A DNA stretch of 64,000 nt from Opisthorchis felineus (GCA_004794785.1 SJOL01008415.1:207164-271163), one strand, 5' to 3'; numbered from the stretch's first letter, positions 36,438 through 48,164 are shown. Notes: generated from the letters alone by a model not told the origin. Made by a program: numbers and translations.

Positions 36438-37317
36438 TTGGTAACTGATCAGGTGGCTGTTGCTCTGTTCGCCGAGCTTGGCAATTGATTCGCAAACGTT
36501 TCGTCACCATTCGAGGAGACATATTCAGTGCTTGTTGGGTAAGTAGTCCATCTCTCCGCGCTTGCGGTTATATAGTTTACAAACAGCAGCTTCGGGCCGT
36601 AACCTGATTGGCCATTGATAATCATCGCATCTGGTTTCTGGTTGGTCCGATCATAATCTGTGTTACGTTGTGGTTTGTAATTTTTGCTCTCTACGGCCGA
36701 ACTGCTGTTGGAACTGTCGTCCCTTATTCTCTCTTTCAGTTGGTCCGATCGTGATCTGTATTGCGCCGGTAGTGCTCTTCGCAGTGTGTCATTTGGTCTG
36801 TGGGCAACTCTTATGGCATTCTGTTTTAATATCCTTGCGTTCATCCCCGAAATGTTTCTGATGTATGGTAGCCCAAGCGAAACAATTACACCACCGTGTA
36901 ATGAATATAAACCACCAGTTTGGTATGGAGCAATCAGCAAGCTACTAAAAATAGAAGGTACACCACCAGCCAATCAAACACCAAAGAGCTCAACCACGAC
37001 GCAATACAGATCTCGATCGGACCAACCGAAAGGGACGACAAGTTCAACAGCAGTTCGACCGTAGAAAGCAAAAATTACAAACCACAACGTAACATAGATT
37101 ATGATCGGACCAACCAGATTCCAGATGCGATGATTATCATTGGCGAATCAGGTTGCAGCCCGAAGCTGCTCTTTGTAAACTAGATAGACACAAGCACGGA
37201 GAGAGGGCTACCCACCCAAAAGCGCACTGAATATGTCTCCTCGAATGGTGACGAAACGTTTGCAAATCAACTGCCTAGCTCGGCGAACAGATCAACAGCC
37301 ACCTGGTCAGTTACCAA
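36438..37317. repeat. Long inverted repeat made from a Penelope-like fragment
   Basis: Arms 36438-36765 and 37000-37317 are reverse complements for most of their length, with small gaps, around a 234-base spacer. Outer ends match as TTGGTAACTGATCAGG and CCTGGTCAGTTACCAA; inner ends as CTGTATTGCG and CGCAATACAG. On the minus strand the spacer and left arm encode LPYIRNISGMNARIL and AIRVAHRPNDTLRRAL, the RT-to-endonuclease connector typical of Penelope-like elements. DETFANQLPSSANR follows in the arm. A transcript would form a ~320-bp hairpin. Confidence 0.8.
36449..36973 (-). pseudogene. Penelope-like connector reading frame
   Basis: A 174-codon minus-strand frame spans the spacer and left arm of the inverted repeat. 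IRNISGMNARILKQNAI and RVAHRPNDTLRRAL match the conserved stretch between RT and GIY-YIG domains in Penelope-like elements, where relatives read IRGVSE...RVAHKP..TLR. The same connector appears decayed at about 13,640 in the 13-15 kb remnant. No RT core or endonuclease is attached, so this is a fragment captured in an inverted duplication. Confidence 0.65.
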
Positions 37318-37344
37318 TATCTCAGTCTATTTTTTGGTGGGACA

Positions 37345-37546
37345 CTATTCATAGTGTTACCGAAGACTGTTTGCCAGCCCACGACCGGTTTCACCCAGTA
37401 TGGGCTCCCTCAGGCTTCAGTTGGGATTTAGATGAGTATCCTGTGAAAACCAAATTGGCATGCCAGTGAGAATATTTGTCTAACTTCGTGCAGTTTGGGT
37501 TCAAGTAAGACATAAGTTTGACGGAAACTGGGGGACTATGCTTTTC
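37345..37546. repeat. R1 hammerhead repeat, mixed-orientation copy
   Basis: 37345-37416 is a minus-oriented 3' end and ribozyme. From about 37485 a plus-oriented middle module (TTTGGGTTCAAGTAAGACAT, TTTGACGGAAACT) follows. The two parts are opposed fragments, and the copy lies directly next to the long inverted repeat. Confidence 0.7.
37376..37416 (-). ncRNA. Hammerhead ribozyme remnant (type I)
   Basis: On the minus strand it reads CTGAGGGA, then stem II GCCC/GGGT with loop ATACT, then GAAA, ACCGGT, C and GTGGGC. Stem II, stem III and the stem I 3' strand are kept, but the CUGAUGA box and stem I 5' strand are altered, so it should be inactive. Confidence 0.7.
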
Positions 37547-40500
37547 TTCGTGTTATCACTGGGTTCGTTACTCGCTGGCTGGCTGATAACCAGTGAATCG
37601 CTTGGTGCAATTATTAGTATCGCTGGCCAGTCCAGACTTGTTTGCTAATGTGCACTCACAAAATGCACGCGTTTTTATCATTTTTGCGTCGAGTATTGTT
37701 ATTAGTCCAAAAAACACGGTTGCAACCTGCCGAGCCCAACTAGAAAAAAACATCACCGTAAAAGTGGTCTTTCATTCTGCTTGCACTTGGCTTTCTACCA
37801 GTGTAAGTTCTCGCAAACTGCCTAAATACTTTTCCAGTAGCTAGGATTCGGAAGTGATAGGGTATCATTGGGCAGAAAAACTGAACTTGAAAAACTGCTG
37901 CTGCGTTTTTCAGAAGTATTCGGATAAGTAGTATTTTGCTGCAAGTACTGAAAATCATTGATGTATTACCACAATTAAACCTAGTGAACGATGTCCTGCA
38001 CTAAACTTGTTCTTTGTATTGCAGTGAGAAATAGAATGCGTAGTGTGACATCAGTGAGCTGATTAGGCAGAGACATCACAATCAGTCGTGTACTGTGGCC
38101 ACACAAAATTGTTCATCTGTGGAACAGCGTTGCCATGAAAAAAGCAGAATATCAACAGTTAAAGCAAATATTTAATCAAGATCTACGAGGCCTTAGGCAG
38201 TGAGCTCAGTGTCAATAACCATTCGACAAAAACGAAACAGCGGAGGTGGATTGAACGGGATCTGTACTATCGTCTACTAAGCGTATAATGGATAGCAAAT
38301 CTTGTACAAGTTTCTAGTTACCGGGGCCAGGACGAACACCCCTGATAACAGTACGGCCTAATATTTAGTGATAATTGGCGGTGAGAAGTAAGTTGCCTCA
38401 GACAACACCCATAAGATACAGTACTGTTTCTTTGCTATGGTTTTGAAAAATCGCGTAAACTTTGAGGCATTCTAGAAGAACAGAATACCTTCATTTGTAT
38501 ACTTAAGGTATGCCGCTATGAGTGTGTTGCAATGGTAAAAGTCATTAGAGAGAACGAGTGTAGTTCATTTAATCCCGGAGGACCAACGGTACATCAACGC
38601 TGGCATAATCATGAGCAACGATCATTCTTACTGACCAGGGTATCCGGTCCACTTCAGACAGAGCATCACTTTTATCCAAACCTGCATCCGGAGCTAGTCG
38701 CAATTGACGATTTATTCATAATCGAATTAGAATATTGACAAGCCAAATTTCTCTTTGCATTTTGAAAAACACGGTTAGAAAGCAAAATCTGACAGTTGAA
38801 CGCCATGCAAACCGGAAATGTTTGCTGTATGCCATGTTTTAAACACTAAACACATCTCTTGTGTGATAAAGCAATCGAACACCGTAAGCAGTTTATTAGA
38901 AGGGGTAGTGGAAGTCAGTTCCTGCTCACCGTCATCGTCTACAGCCAACAGCACTCTGTACCTGAAGAGTGCTTGTTGAAATGGATTGCAAAACCCGTGG
39001 TCTAACGACAAGATTCCAAGTGCTGCAGAATCAGATATAGTGACATTCCTTTGTTCTAAGTTGACACTTGTTCCATCCATGTAGCCAAGTAATGTTATCG
39101 ATTGACAGTGATTATCGTCGGGATGAAAGTGGTCTACCAAAGAAGGAAATATACATTGTCGTTTATTCGGTTTTCAGCCTTTAAAATAGTGAAGATCATT
39201 TATGGATAATTTACGAGTCTTCATAAGATGAAGTGAAACCCACACAGCTGTCGACTATCTGAGGTTTCCCTATCTTCCTCACCTCACTAGTAGGAGACAT
39301 TCCATGGCCAAGGATAACCTGAAGCTGCTCGTAGGCCTAGAAACCAAATATAATATCGCACTCGCACCTCCTATGAAAATTTAATGCCACCATCGTGTCC
39401 AAATATTACACGTCGAATTACCGCAACTTCGAGTGCCTGTGGTTGTGTTTTGAAAACGTACAACCGGTACCCGAAAACCTTAGCCACAGACATGTTATTA
39501 GTATTGCGACGTAGAGAATCGGATACTTGATTATTTGGCCACCGGCAGTTATCTGAGGACTATGGGGCCAGTGACCATAATTACTCCGTACCTTATTGCC
39601 TTGGTGAAAAAAATGTACAGCCGACAAACCTACTCGCAAGCAGGCAACTATTCTGTCCTTTCGAATATCTTATCAACAGACAAGCAGCATGACTAGGTCA
39701 ACACTCACTCGCAAGTTTAATCACGTTGCTTATATTTGGGGTCATGGATTTCATGCTCAGCCATCCGCTGTTCTCCAGGTTTGTTCGCATGATAAACAGT
39801 CTCTTCAGTCTGACCGCAACAGCCGAAGGCTATCAAGAAAGACGTCGCAATTTCTGGTCTGAAGTGCTTATTCCAATCTAATGGGAATTCATCTATCAGG
39901 AAAATGTAGCCTGCATACACGCATATTGTCCTCTGCATCAAGAGTAATGATGGTAGGATTTGGAGAATTTTTTGTTAAGAAACAGTGACAGTAACACATT
40001 CACTTGCGTGATGGCAGAAAGCACCGCCTGGACAGCTTTCGACAGCAGGTCACCAAGCCACAATGCTATGGAAAGTACTCGTCCAGTATCGATGAAAGCA
40101 GACGTTTTGAAGTTGTTTGCTTTCTAATAGTTAGTCGGAAATTTGGTCTTCTTGGCTCCTTGTTGAACCAACAACGGCCGGCTGCTTAACGGCTGGGCCG
40201 TAAGCAAACCAGCATCTGTCACAGGCTAGTATAGGAGAAGGTAGAATGCTCTTGAACAACTTTCTATATATTCGTAGTCAACGAGGAAGTTGATAGCTGC
40301 TTCTTTCTTTCTACGGTTCATCGACATTTTGAACCTTGAAGATACTTACTATTGCATTTGTCAGTAACTTAATTTTTTTACTACCTTGTAATTACACCAG
40401 CCCTCTTGTCCTTGATCCTGGCGTTTGTAAGCAGACCCAACTGTGAAGTTCTTTGATGGTTAGGGATAAATAGGGCTTCAGCTGCACTGTACTTAGTGCC

Positions 40501-42149
40501 AAAGGAGTGGAGCACATTGTTCATCTTGTCTTGTTTCGAGGAACATCATCTATTGGACAAACTTCCTGTTGTGGATACTAACGGATCGGTCTCTGTAGAG
40601 ACAGTCGAATGTCTGAATCTGAGCGTTTGTTGTTTCTCCGTCTCCGACCAACATGTGATTGAGTAAAATCAATGCAACAGAGTAGGCATGGCGCTTTAGA
40701 TAAAACATGTTCTACATCCGATCATTAGTTGGTTATTTTCAACCTAAAGGAATAAACCTGCTTGAATGAGTATTGTTAGACTTGTTACACCAAAAAAAGA
40801 AAATTCTTCGAGTTGGTTTGAACGAAGGAAATACCCAGCTTTCTAGTGTGTGGCGAGTTTAATTCTTAACTTATTCGCCTGACAAAACACGTAAGCCGAT
40901 CACGCAAATATTCTACTGAAATTCTCGAGTGTAAACTGCAAGGCATTCTGGTACATTGTGCCTCAAAACACCTCACGCAAGGACGGAATGAATAAGTTAC
41001 CAATATAGTCCACAGGTGGTAGCAGGTGGATTAATTTTTTTTCAATATTATCAGAATGCCGGTTAGCTTCGGAGCTCCTCCGCTGGAAAAATAACTACCA
41101 ACTTGATTTATAGCAAAAAAAGCCACACCAAAACTGGACAACAGAGAGTCGCATATTGAGCAAGCGTGTGGCACTGGTTCCGGTTAATTATAATCTGTTT
41201 TGGAGATGTACCAGAATACAAAGTGCTAGGAAGTAAAAAAATATGCACTGACGAACTCCTGATGGTAACATCACTAGGGAAACAAGCAAAAGGTTTTGAG
41301 GGAAATAACTATGACGTAAACCACCACAGGAATTGATCCACGAGTACTGCCGGAAGAATGGTGCTCGTGATCCTGTTTTAAAACACAAAAATGAATCGGG
41401 TCACATCGAGTTCAACGTTGTCGGTGGTTTTTTATTGAATGGTCACTGGCTTGTTTTCCTTCGCTGCAATCATCTTTAAAAAACCTGCCGACTTAAGTCA
41501 ACTTTTGGACGTTCAAAGGATATACTGCAGTTTACAAGCTCTCTGCGCTCTAGTGCAGCTCTCAGTCGCACCGCTGTGAGTTCGATTAATTACCTAGTGT
41601 CAGGATGCAGCGGCGACCTCGGAATTCACATGACAACAGCATGACTCATGTTCGGTCAACGTTTCGTGCTACCATTGGGTCCCATTAGCATAGGCCAGTC
41701 CTTTAAGAGACTATCGAAGTAATCAACGGAACTCAAGCAGTTCTCTGAGAGCATGGCACAGTTCGAGGACGAGCAAGATAACGCGCTTGCTCCACCCATG
41801 ATTAGGTGGATTCAGCTGTATGCCGGCAACTAAGAAGACGAAATTTGGCCACAATTTCATATGGTCTGACTGGTTCTTAGCGCCTGAGTTCACGTGACAC
41901 AAATGTACTAGCGATATTGCTACGCTTTCCACAATGAATATCTTCGAACCACACTCACAAAGGAAGATCTGGGATATGATGCTATCTTCATTACATATCC
42001 CATTAAAACCATCACTAGTCATTATGCAAATGAATTTATCAACTCTAAATTGGTTTTCAGTGACAAAGCCATTGATGAGTGGCTAAGCTGCCTTGAGTGC
42101 CAGTCGGCTATGTGAAATTAAGCCTAATAACAGGTACTTCCTATTCGAC
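37547..42149. other. Intronic tract, nothing supportable
   Basis: More than 4 kb with only short frames. A tRNA-like block near 41545-41600 (CTCTAGTGCAGCTCTCAGTC, GTGAGTTCGATTAAT) may be a worn SINE head. Confidence 0.4.
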
Positions 42150-42150
42150 G

Positions 42151-42236
42151 AACACTCCTTTGCATACCGATTTGGTTTTCACGGGAACTCACCTGAAACC
42201 CAGCTGAATCTCTCGTTTATGAGTAATTTGTTACGC
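42151..42236 (+). repeat. R1 repeat, internally deleted
   Basis: The 5' module (AACACTCCTTTGCATACC, CCCAGCTGAATCTCTCGTTT) is joined directly to the very 3' end (ATGAGTAATTTGTTACG). Everything between, including the ribozyme, is missing. Confidence 0.65.
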
Positions 42237-42789
42237 CCATAAAATAACTCTTATTTTTCCAGCACATTCGTACAAGTACTGCAGCACCAATAACCGTTAC
42301 TGTATTTTCCACCTAACCTGAATATATTCAGTGCTTCCAAAACAGTTCAGAGATTGTACCTAAGACTTGAAAGGACTGGGTCATTCTTGGGAGGCTTTAC
42401 CTTCCTGTCTGAGACATGGTTCGCTAATGAAGGCCTCACGCGTTACAGATAAGTCTTATCAGTCAATCTCACCAATTAAATGTATCGGAACAATCGATAC
42501 TGAGTAGAGTCCTGAGGCGACATATGCGTGAGTTCATACCGGAAAAAGAGGCTCAGTCTTCAGTTATTCCCTAATATATGATTGCGTATTTACTCTCATC
42601 TTTAAATAAAGCATCGAAGAAGTGTATGAAGAGTGGTTTCTACTCTCAGGAAGCCCACTGCAGGTTTTTCCTGTTGGATGTGCCGTGGAATGTCGGGCAA
42701 CCTTTCTGTATCAGTCCTACTCAAAAATAAGAAATTTTTATTGTGTCCATATGAAGCAATTTTGAGACAGCCTTCCACTCACACCGCAC

Positions 42790-42860
42790 TGATATCTTCT
42801 CAGCTGGTGGTGAAACGTTTACAATCGAATCGCCCAGTTCAACGAATAAACCGACGGTTA
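42790..42860 (+). repeat. Fragment of the QLPSSANR repeat
   Basis: GGTGGTGAAACGTTTACAAT, then CGCCCAGTTCAACGAATAAA, matches the outer end of the right arm of the inverted repeat at 36438-37317 (GGTGACGAAACGTTTGCAAA, GCTCGGCGAACAGATC), but is more diverged. Confidence 0.5.
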
Positions 42861-44351
42861 GTACAACCTGAGCTACCTGTGTAAGGAGGAAAGCTCTTCG
42901 CCGCGAAGTCGTTTATTAGCAAACATTCACTAAACAGTTACAAACTATTGGACGGGCAAGTAAACGTCCCATTTGCACATAGTTTTAAAAACTGAGCATT
43001 CTCACGCGTCTTCTTGAACTTTCATGGATATTTATTGACTGTCACGCAACTGTAAACGAACACTGCAAAGCAGTTCCACAAGTTCCGTAATAAACTTCAC
43101 CTTCCATTAGACGCGGAGCGGAGTATCGAGAAGAACATAGACTACTCCCTGCCTCATCAGTAGTATCCGCCGTTCACCAGTATTCTTCTCAATTACAGAC
43201 AGCCTGTGTGCCGTATATTTTGATGGAGAAGGTATATAGTGGAGCTTATACCAGGGACACCACTGAGTCTGTCGTTCTATTATGCAAGTCAATTAATCTT
43301 GCTTTCATCTAGCTATCAATTGTTCAGCGAATCACACTTTGCCCCTATTTCACATCCCGGTAGCCACAAATAAACACACTGGTATTGCTTAACACTCCTC
43401 TTAAATGATCGTGTCCACAGTCAGGTAATGTGATGCGCAGTTTATTTGTTAACCATGAGATTTGCATCCGTTCAACTTTGAATGCTTTAACTAGCTACAT
43501 TCAGAAATTAGATAGTGAATGAGTGGCAGGAAGAGCTTAGCAAATTCCGACGCGAAGTAAAAGTTAATCAAATTTATTACACACTGTCAAAAAGGGTGAA
43601 CCAGGCGTTCCTTCAAATAGCTGTCTGACACTCGAAATTAAGTGCGCAGTCTATAGGACCGCGCATTTCTAACATTTGCCGTTAGAATGTATGGTCACGA
43701 ATATAAAACAGTTATTATATTTCTCCCCAATCTGTGGCCAGTTAATTATGAAAGTTACGGCAGTCCAGTTACGCAAACACCACTGCGGGAAAATACCAAC
43801 TAGCCTAATTGCAGAGTAGACGTTGCTGGGGAACACAAAAGTTAACAAACGTGCAAGCTGTTAATATTAGCAATGACGCAACGGAAGCTGGCAGAATAAT
43901 TTTGTAGAACTTCTTCATAAGATTTCTACAACACATACCACCCGCTATAAAGACGGTTTTACAACTTGAGGAAATCAGCTTCGCTTGCACCATGAGAATA
44001 TTCATCATTGTACAAATCATCGCAAAGTCACAAAAAACATGCATTTGAATTAAAGCTGATGTTTCCGCTTATTGTAGAATTTTCTGTTTACGCAGACGAC
44101 GGGAGAGATCTGGGTTTACTTGTTCATCACATAACGAGTTTACCTTACTGAGTAATTATTTCCGGAGCCTTGTTTACTTGGGTGATTCATGGACCTCATA
44201 CGGATTGAAGTATTGGCACATAGTTCCCACGCACACGACCGTACTTCAATATGACTACTTCGCAATGGCTTAAATTGACTGTAAGGTGTTTGGGACTGAT
44301 TATTCAGTCATTTCAAAGGGGTTTGCTGAACAGGTTGTGGATTTGTTCCTG
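42861..44351. other. Intronic tract, nothing supportable
   Basis: Short frames only. Confidence 0.45.
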
Positions 44352-44525
44352 GGCACCGTTTCGCTTTTGGCACAAGAGCATCGTCAGGCTGGGTAAATTA
44401 TTTACGAGGTTAACCGAGTCTTAAGGCAGACGGAGAACCACTCGGTGAGATTTCTTACTAGCTGACTTAAGCAGTGGTGAATGCCTGTCAAATTTCTTGT
44501 TTGTTGGTTAATGTGGATGACTGAC
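44352..44525 (+). repeat. R4 repeat, copy 2
   Basis: It shares CCGTTTCGCTTTTGGCACAA, a CATCGTCAGGCT block and TAAGGCAGACGGAGAACCA with 12549-12745, in the same order. It is followed about 225 bases later by a Penelope-like RT fragment on the same strand, consistent with being 5' sequence of that element. Confidence 0.6.
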
Positions 44526-44749
44526 ACTTTCAACAGATGTCAGGGCCAATAATCATCAAGATGACTCAGAACTTTAGGGGCTTGACCTTCCGGTATAGGG
44601 AAATTTAATGAAATATTCTCTCACCTTACCGACCTATTGGCAGGGGGACAGTTAAGTCAACGATAACTAAAGGTAACTTTGAAGGTAAGAGGTAATCAAG
44701 ATTGATGATAAGTCATCTGGGATAAGGAAAACGGTATCCGATGTATCTA

Positions 44750-45060
44750 AAATTGCAGTCCAACCACGACGTTTGTGAGTTACCTAAATATCACAAGGCA
44801 GATGTCCCCAGTACGATCAGCAATGGGTGACATGGGTTCACGACCGCAAGAAATAGCCAGACTTCTGGCAGGAATCCTCAAGCCGCTTACCGGTAAGTCA
44901 CCCAAATCCGCGTGACTTTGCCAGAAAAAAAGTAGCCGGGTTTCCACTGGAGTTAAACGAAATTCTCGTTGGTTTTGGTGTCAAGTTAATGCATACGAAT
45001 ATTCCCAAGACGGGCGCTCTGGAGGCGTGAAATTGAACCTACTGGCAAACACAACGCTGC
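44750..45060 (+). pseudogene. Penelope-like RT fragment beside Merlin
   Basis: Three frames in succession give the Penelope-like RT N-terminal motifs. These are ELPKYHKADVP (relatives: GLPKVHKPDVP), then IARLLAGILKPLTGKS, then LELNEILVGF...NIPKTGALEA, resembling motif A (FDV.SLFT.IP...ALE). Part of it is nearly identical to LAGILKPLTGKF in the 14-kb copy. It ends within about 10 bases of the Merlin left terminus. I could not recognise the rest of the RT on the far side of Merlin. Confidence 0.65.
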
Positions 45061-45070
45061 GTATATGAGA

Positions 45071-45106
45071 GACAAATTTGGGATCTTTTCCAGGTAAGCC
45101 CCGCCA
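45071..45106 (+). repeat. Merlin left terminal inverted repeat
   Basis: It begins GACAAATTTGGGATC and ends at GCCCCGCCA. It is complementary to 46201-46236 with one mismatch at position 24 (G/A). Confidence 0.95.
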
Positions 45107-45272
45107 CTAATGCAAAAAGTGCATGCGCGAAAAGCTAAGCCCCGCCACTTTTTGCCAGCTCCAATTTAATTTACGCACACAACCTAGACCTAGTTTTGAT
45201 GAAAACAATTCCTTATCCACATCTAGGCTCATTTTGTGCAAAAATTTTCTCCGTTCGGACGTAAAACTTTAA

Positions 45273-46134
45273 ATGAACTTTCTGACACTGTCAACTCTCG
45301 TTCATGACAAGGAGACGGCAATACGTTTTTTGCAAAGCCACCGAGTGATCCATCAGCAACGTTTATGCAACAATGGTCACCAAATGACACTTTCAACTGT
45401 TTCTAACAGGTGGAGGTGTAATGCCCGACAGTGTCAGCAGGAAATCGGTCTTCGAAAGGGAACTTGGTTGGAGCGGTCTAGGATGGAGTTTAGGACAGCA
45501 ATTTCATTCAGTTATTGCTGGTCCAAAAATTTGGCAAAAATCAAATTCTGCTCAGAGGAATTATCCGTAAGCCACACGACCGCTGTTGACTGGAAGAACT
45601 TTCTTCGCGAAGTTTGCGCCTGGCGGCTTTTGCAGACTCCAACAGTTATCGGCGGCCCAGGTCTACACGTCGAGATCGATGAAACGCTAATATCACGCAG
45701 GGCGAGTCTTTCTCCAGCAGTGGATTTTCGGAGGGATCTGCCGGGAAACTAAAGAGGTGTTCATGTATGCAGTGCCAGGTCGAACTGCGGCCACTTTGAT
45801 TGACACAATCCAGGTCTGCATCGCTCCAGGCTCAATCATCGTCTCCGATACGTGGGCGTCATACCAAGGAAGTGAAACGATGATTGACGTGAATTATACT
45901 CATGAAACGGCTAATCATACCGAAAACTTTGTGGATCCAATGACTGGAGCTCACACACAAACCATCGAATCTCTTTGGCACGTCTACAAGATGCAGAATA
46001 AACGCCAATATGGCACACACCGATCTTTAGTGGACAGCTACTTGTGTGAGTTCGTTTGGAGGCAAAGTTACCGAAAAGCGGACCTTTTCATGCAAATTAT
46101 TAATGACATGTCCCAATTTCACCATCTTCAATAA
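45273..46134 (+). pseudogene. Merlin transposase, one frameshift
   Basis: DDE-type transposase of the Merlin family that would cut and reinsert the element. The first frame (45273-45752) starts at an ATG that fits the family N-terminus. It has an early Cys/His zinc-ribbon-like motif (CNNGHQM...CNARQC) and the first catalytic Asp in HVEIDETL. Just after SRR (about 45700) the frame is lost, apparently through a small deletion. The correct sequence continues in another frame with WIFGGICRETKE and is open to 46134. The second Asp is in VSDTWASY and the catalytic Glu in QTIESLW. The total of about 285 residues is close to family size. All three catalytic residues survive, so this is a recent loss of function. 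Confidence 0.9.
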
Positions 46135-46200
46135 AAACTAAAAGTACACACTTCATATCCTCTTTTTTCGAATCGTTTTGTGTGGCGGGGGTTAATTTTT

Positions 46201-46236
46201 TGGCGGGGCTTATCTGGAAAAGATCCCAAATTTGTC
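46201..46236 (-). repeat. Merlin right terminal inverted repeat
   Basis: It starts TGGCGGGGCTTATCTGG and ends CCCAAATTTGTC, the reverse complement of the left end with a single mismatch. Confidence 0.95.
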
Positions 46237-47686
46237 CGCATAACACTCTGACTAGTGTTTTGGGCTGGTCTTCGAACAGCAACTTTCCAGGGACCAGACT
46301 GAATTGAGCCAATTTTGGGACAAAATGAGGTTTACCATTGTAATTGCAGCGTACCAGTTTTTTCACTCCATTACTGCTAACCCTGCTCACACCCCACCAC
46401 ATTCGGCACTTTTTCAGCAGTTGATGTTATACCAAAACGATGGGTTCAGTTCCCATAGTTTTTGTGTCAATTCGGGAACATCTGACACTATGTGGGTTTT
46501 CCACTAACTGGTCTGACATCTTGTTCTGTGGGCTGAAATGGGGGAAGATCTGCCCCTGTGTATATCTAGAATACAATTGGCTGCTGCAAAAATAATTCCA
46601 TGATTTATTCAGTTTGGCGTATCAGTAATATCTCCCTCGATGATACTGATCTAGTCAGTTGTTGGATTGGTTTTTCCTCTCTTGCGCCACACATGCCGGT
46701 GCCATGTGATTCTTAATGGCTACTTAATCCTTCAAAAGTAGTCTAAACGTAAAACGTCTCATGCACTCATGCTTGAGGACTCTGCCTATGGTTCAAGGTG
46801 GGGTTCGCTCCTGACTCGTGACCTGGCCAAGTTCCCGAGCCTGTAGTCCAAATCAGAATAGGCATGATCCTGAAAGGTTCTAGGTGAAATACACAAAACC
46901 AATAGTGAAACTTTTACTGTACAGTACATAAGACAACGGAGAACCAACGAGCGCTATTGTAGGCGGGAAGTCAGTATCCTGTTAATAGAGAACTTTGACG
47001 GAAATGGGTTTGATTTATTTGATTTTGTTTGTATTCGCAAACCACATGCAGATTTCTCCGGCCAGTCAAGTTAGGCCTCTTCGCTGAAAGTTCACTTGGC
47101 AGACATAGCAACGAGGCTGCTGCTGTTTCAGTCAAGCCTCTCGGTTCTAGTCTACGCACTTGGCCTAGCCATGGCGATTACTACTGACCATTCCTTATCT
47201 TTCCATTATAAGTAGATGACAGCAAATATTAAACACCAATATAAAACTGCTTTGATGAAGGATTTTTATACAGAAGCGAATGTACAGCCGATAGATTCGA
47301 AACTATGAAGACGCAGAATAGTGCAGTGGACGATCCCTAGAAAAAGAGTTCAAACAAAACTGTTTGGAAAAACGTAAGTCTAAATGAGGCTCATCAGCTC
47401 AAGCGGCTTAGATCAAAGAACATTCAAGGCACCTCCAGGAAATATGATACTGGCGCCCAATAGCACATTCTGTGCCATCTCCAAAATTTCTGGAAAGCGT
47501 AAATAATACAACAGACTCAGAGTCAGGTGTACAAAGAAAATAAACATTTGGTGTGATATTTCTTGAGTCTCAGTAACTCGGAAATCCATTGTAAACGCTC
47601 TACAACCGCTCGGGGGTTAGTTTTTTGGAAGGCATACCAATAATTTGCCTACCAAAAGTAATTAGATGATATTTTCTTGAAGTAAA
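46237..47686. other. Intronic tract, nothing supportable
   Basis: Flank of Merlin and beyond. A GGTTCAAGGTGGGGTTCGCT stretch near 46800 could be a degenerate tRNA-like B box. Confidence 0.4.
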
Positions 47687-47835
47687 CTAATCATAAGTTT
47701 GATGAAAACCCTCCGACCACCCACGACCGGTTTCCCCTCTCTTTGGGTTCATCATGTAGACGCACTCCTAGAGTTTCCGCCAACCTTATGTTCTAGTTGA
47801 AATCAAATTGTACGAAATTCGCTCGTTGATTCGTT
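47687..47835 (-). repeat. R1 hammerhead repeat, 3' half
   Basis: A minus-oriented copy with 3' end, ribozyme and GGGTTCAAGTA-type module (reverse complement of CAACCTTATGTTCTAGTTGA). It is truncated before the 5' modules. Confidence 0.75.
47719..47761 (-). ncRNA. Hammerhead ribozyme remnant (type I)
   Basis: On the minus strand: GTCTAC, ATGATGA (first C of CUGAUGA mutated to A), stem II ACCC/GGG with loop AAAGAGA, then GAAA, ACCGGT, C and GTGGGT. Stem I still pairs. One core substitution away from intact. Confidence 0.78.
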
Positions 47836-48164
47836 TTCTTAGGGGAATTTTCCTCCCTTGTTGGTGCTTTATATTCTCTTGGCCAGACATTCGAAATGAG
47901 CTGATATTTTGCATACAGTTGTTCTCCTCTGGAGATGCTCACAGGTCTAGTCTTGAGAGGTTATAGCCTCGCCAATTAACTAAAATTAGGCTATTTTGGG
48001 AGTTAGCCTCTCCAGCCTGAAGATTTTAACATGGAACTTGGGAGAGCAAACGAGCTTCTCCTAATATACAAAAACAGGCGCTACTGATTATAGAAAGGGA
48101 GAAGATGATTTGGGAGATGTTGAAATGGGAAGTCTAAGCACATTTGTCTAGAAGAAAAAGATAG

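Larger units (their letters stand above)
45071..46236 (+). mobile_element. Merlin DNA transposon, almost complete
   Basis: A 1,166-bp element with 36-bp terminal inverted repeats identical at 35 of 36 positions, encoding one transposase of the ISXO2/IS1016-related Merlin superfamily. Subterminal copies of the GCCCCGCCA motif occur inside both ends (near 45140 and 46185), possible transposase binding sites. Merlin is a cut-and-paste family reported from schistosomes and other animals. I see no clear 8-9 bp target-site duplication, so the flanks may have drifted. The element lies in the CaMK1 intron in sense orientation, next to a Penelope-like fragment. Confidence 0.92.

Noticed and set aside
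36684..37064. Plus-strand 126-codon frame as a gene
   Set aside because: It runs through the inverted repeat and its spacer as the shadow of the minus-strand Penelope-like frame; only the minus strand carries family motifs.
45061..46245. Target-site duplication around Merlin
   Set aside because: The nine bases on each side (TATATGAGA and CGCATAACA) agree at only four positions, no better than expected after drift or by chance.
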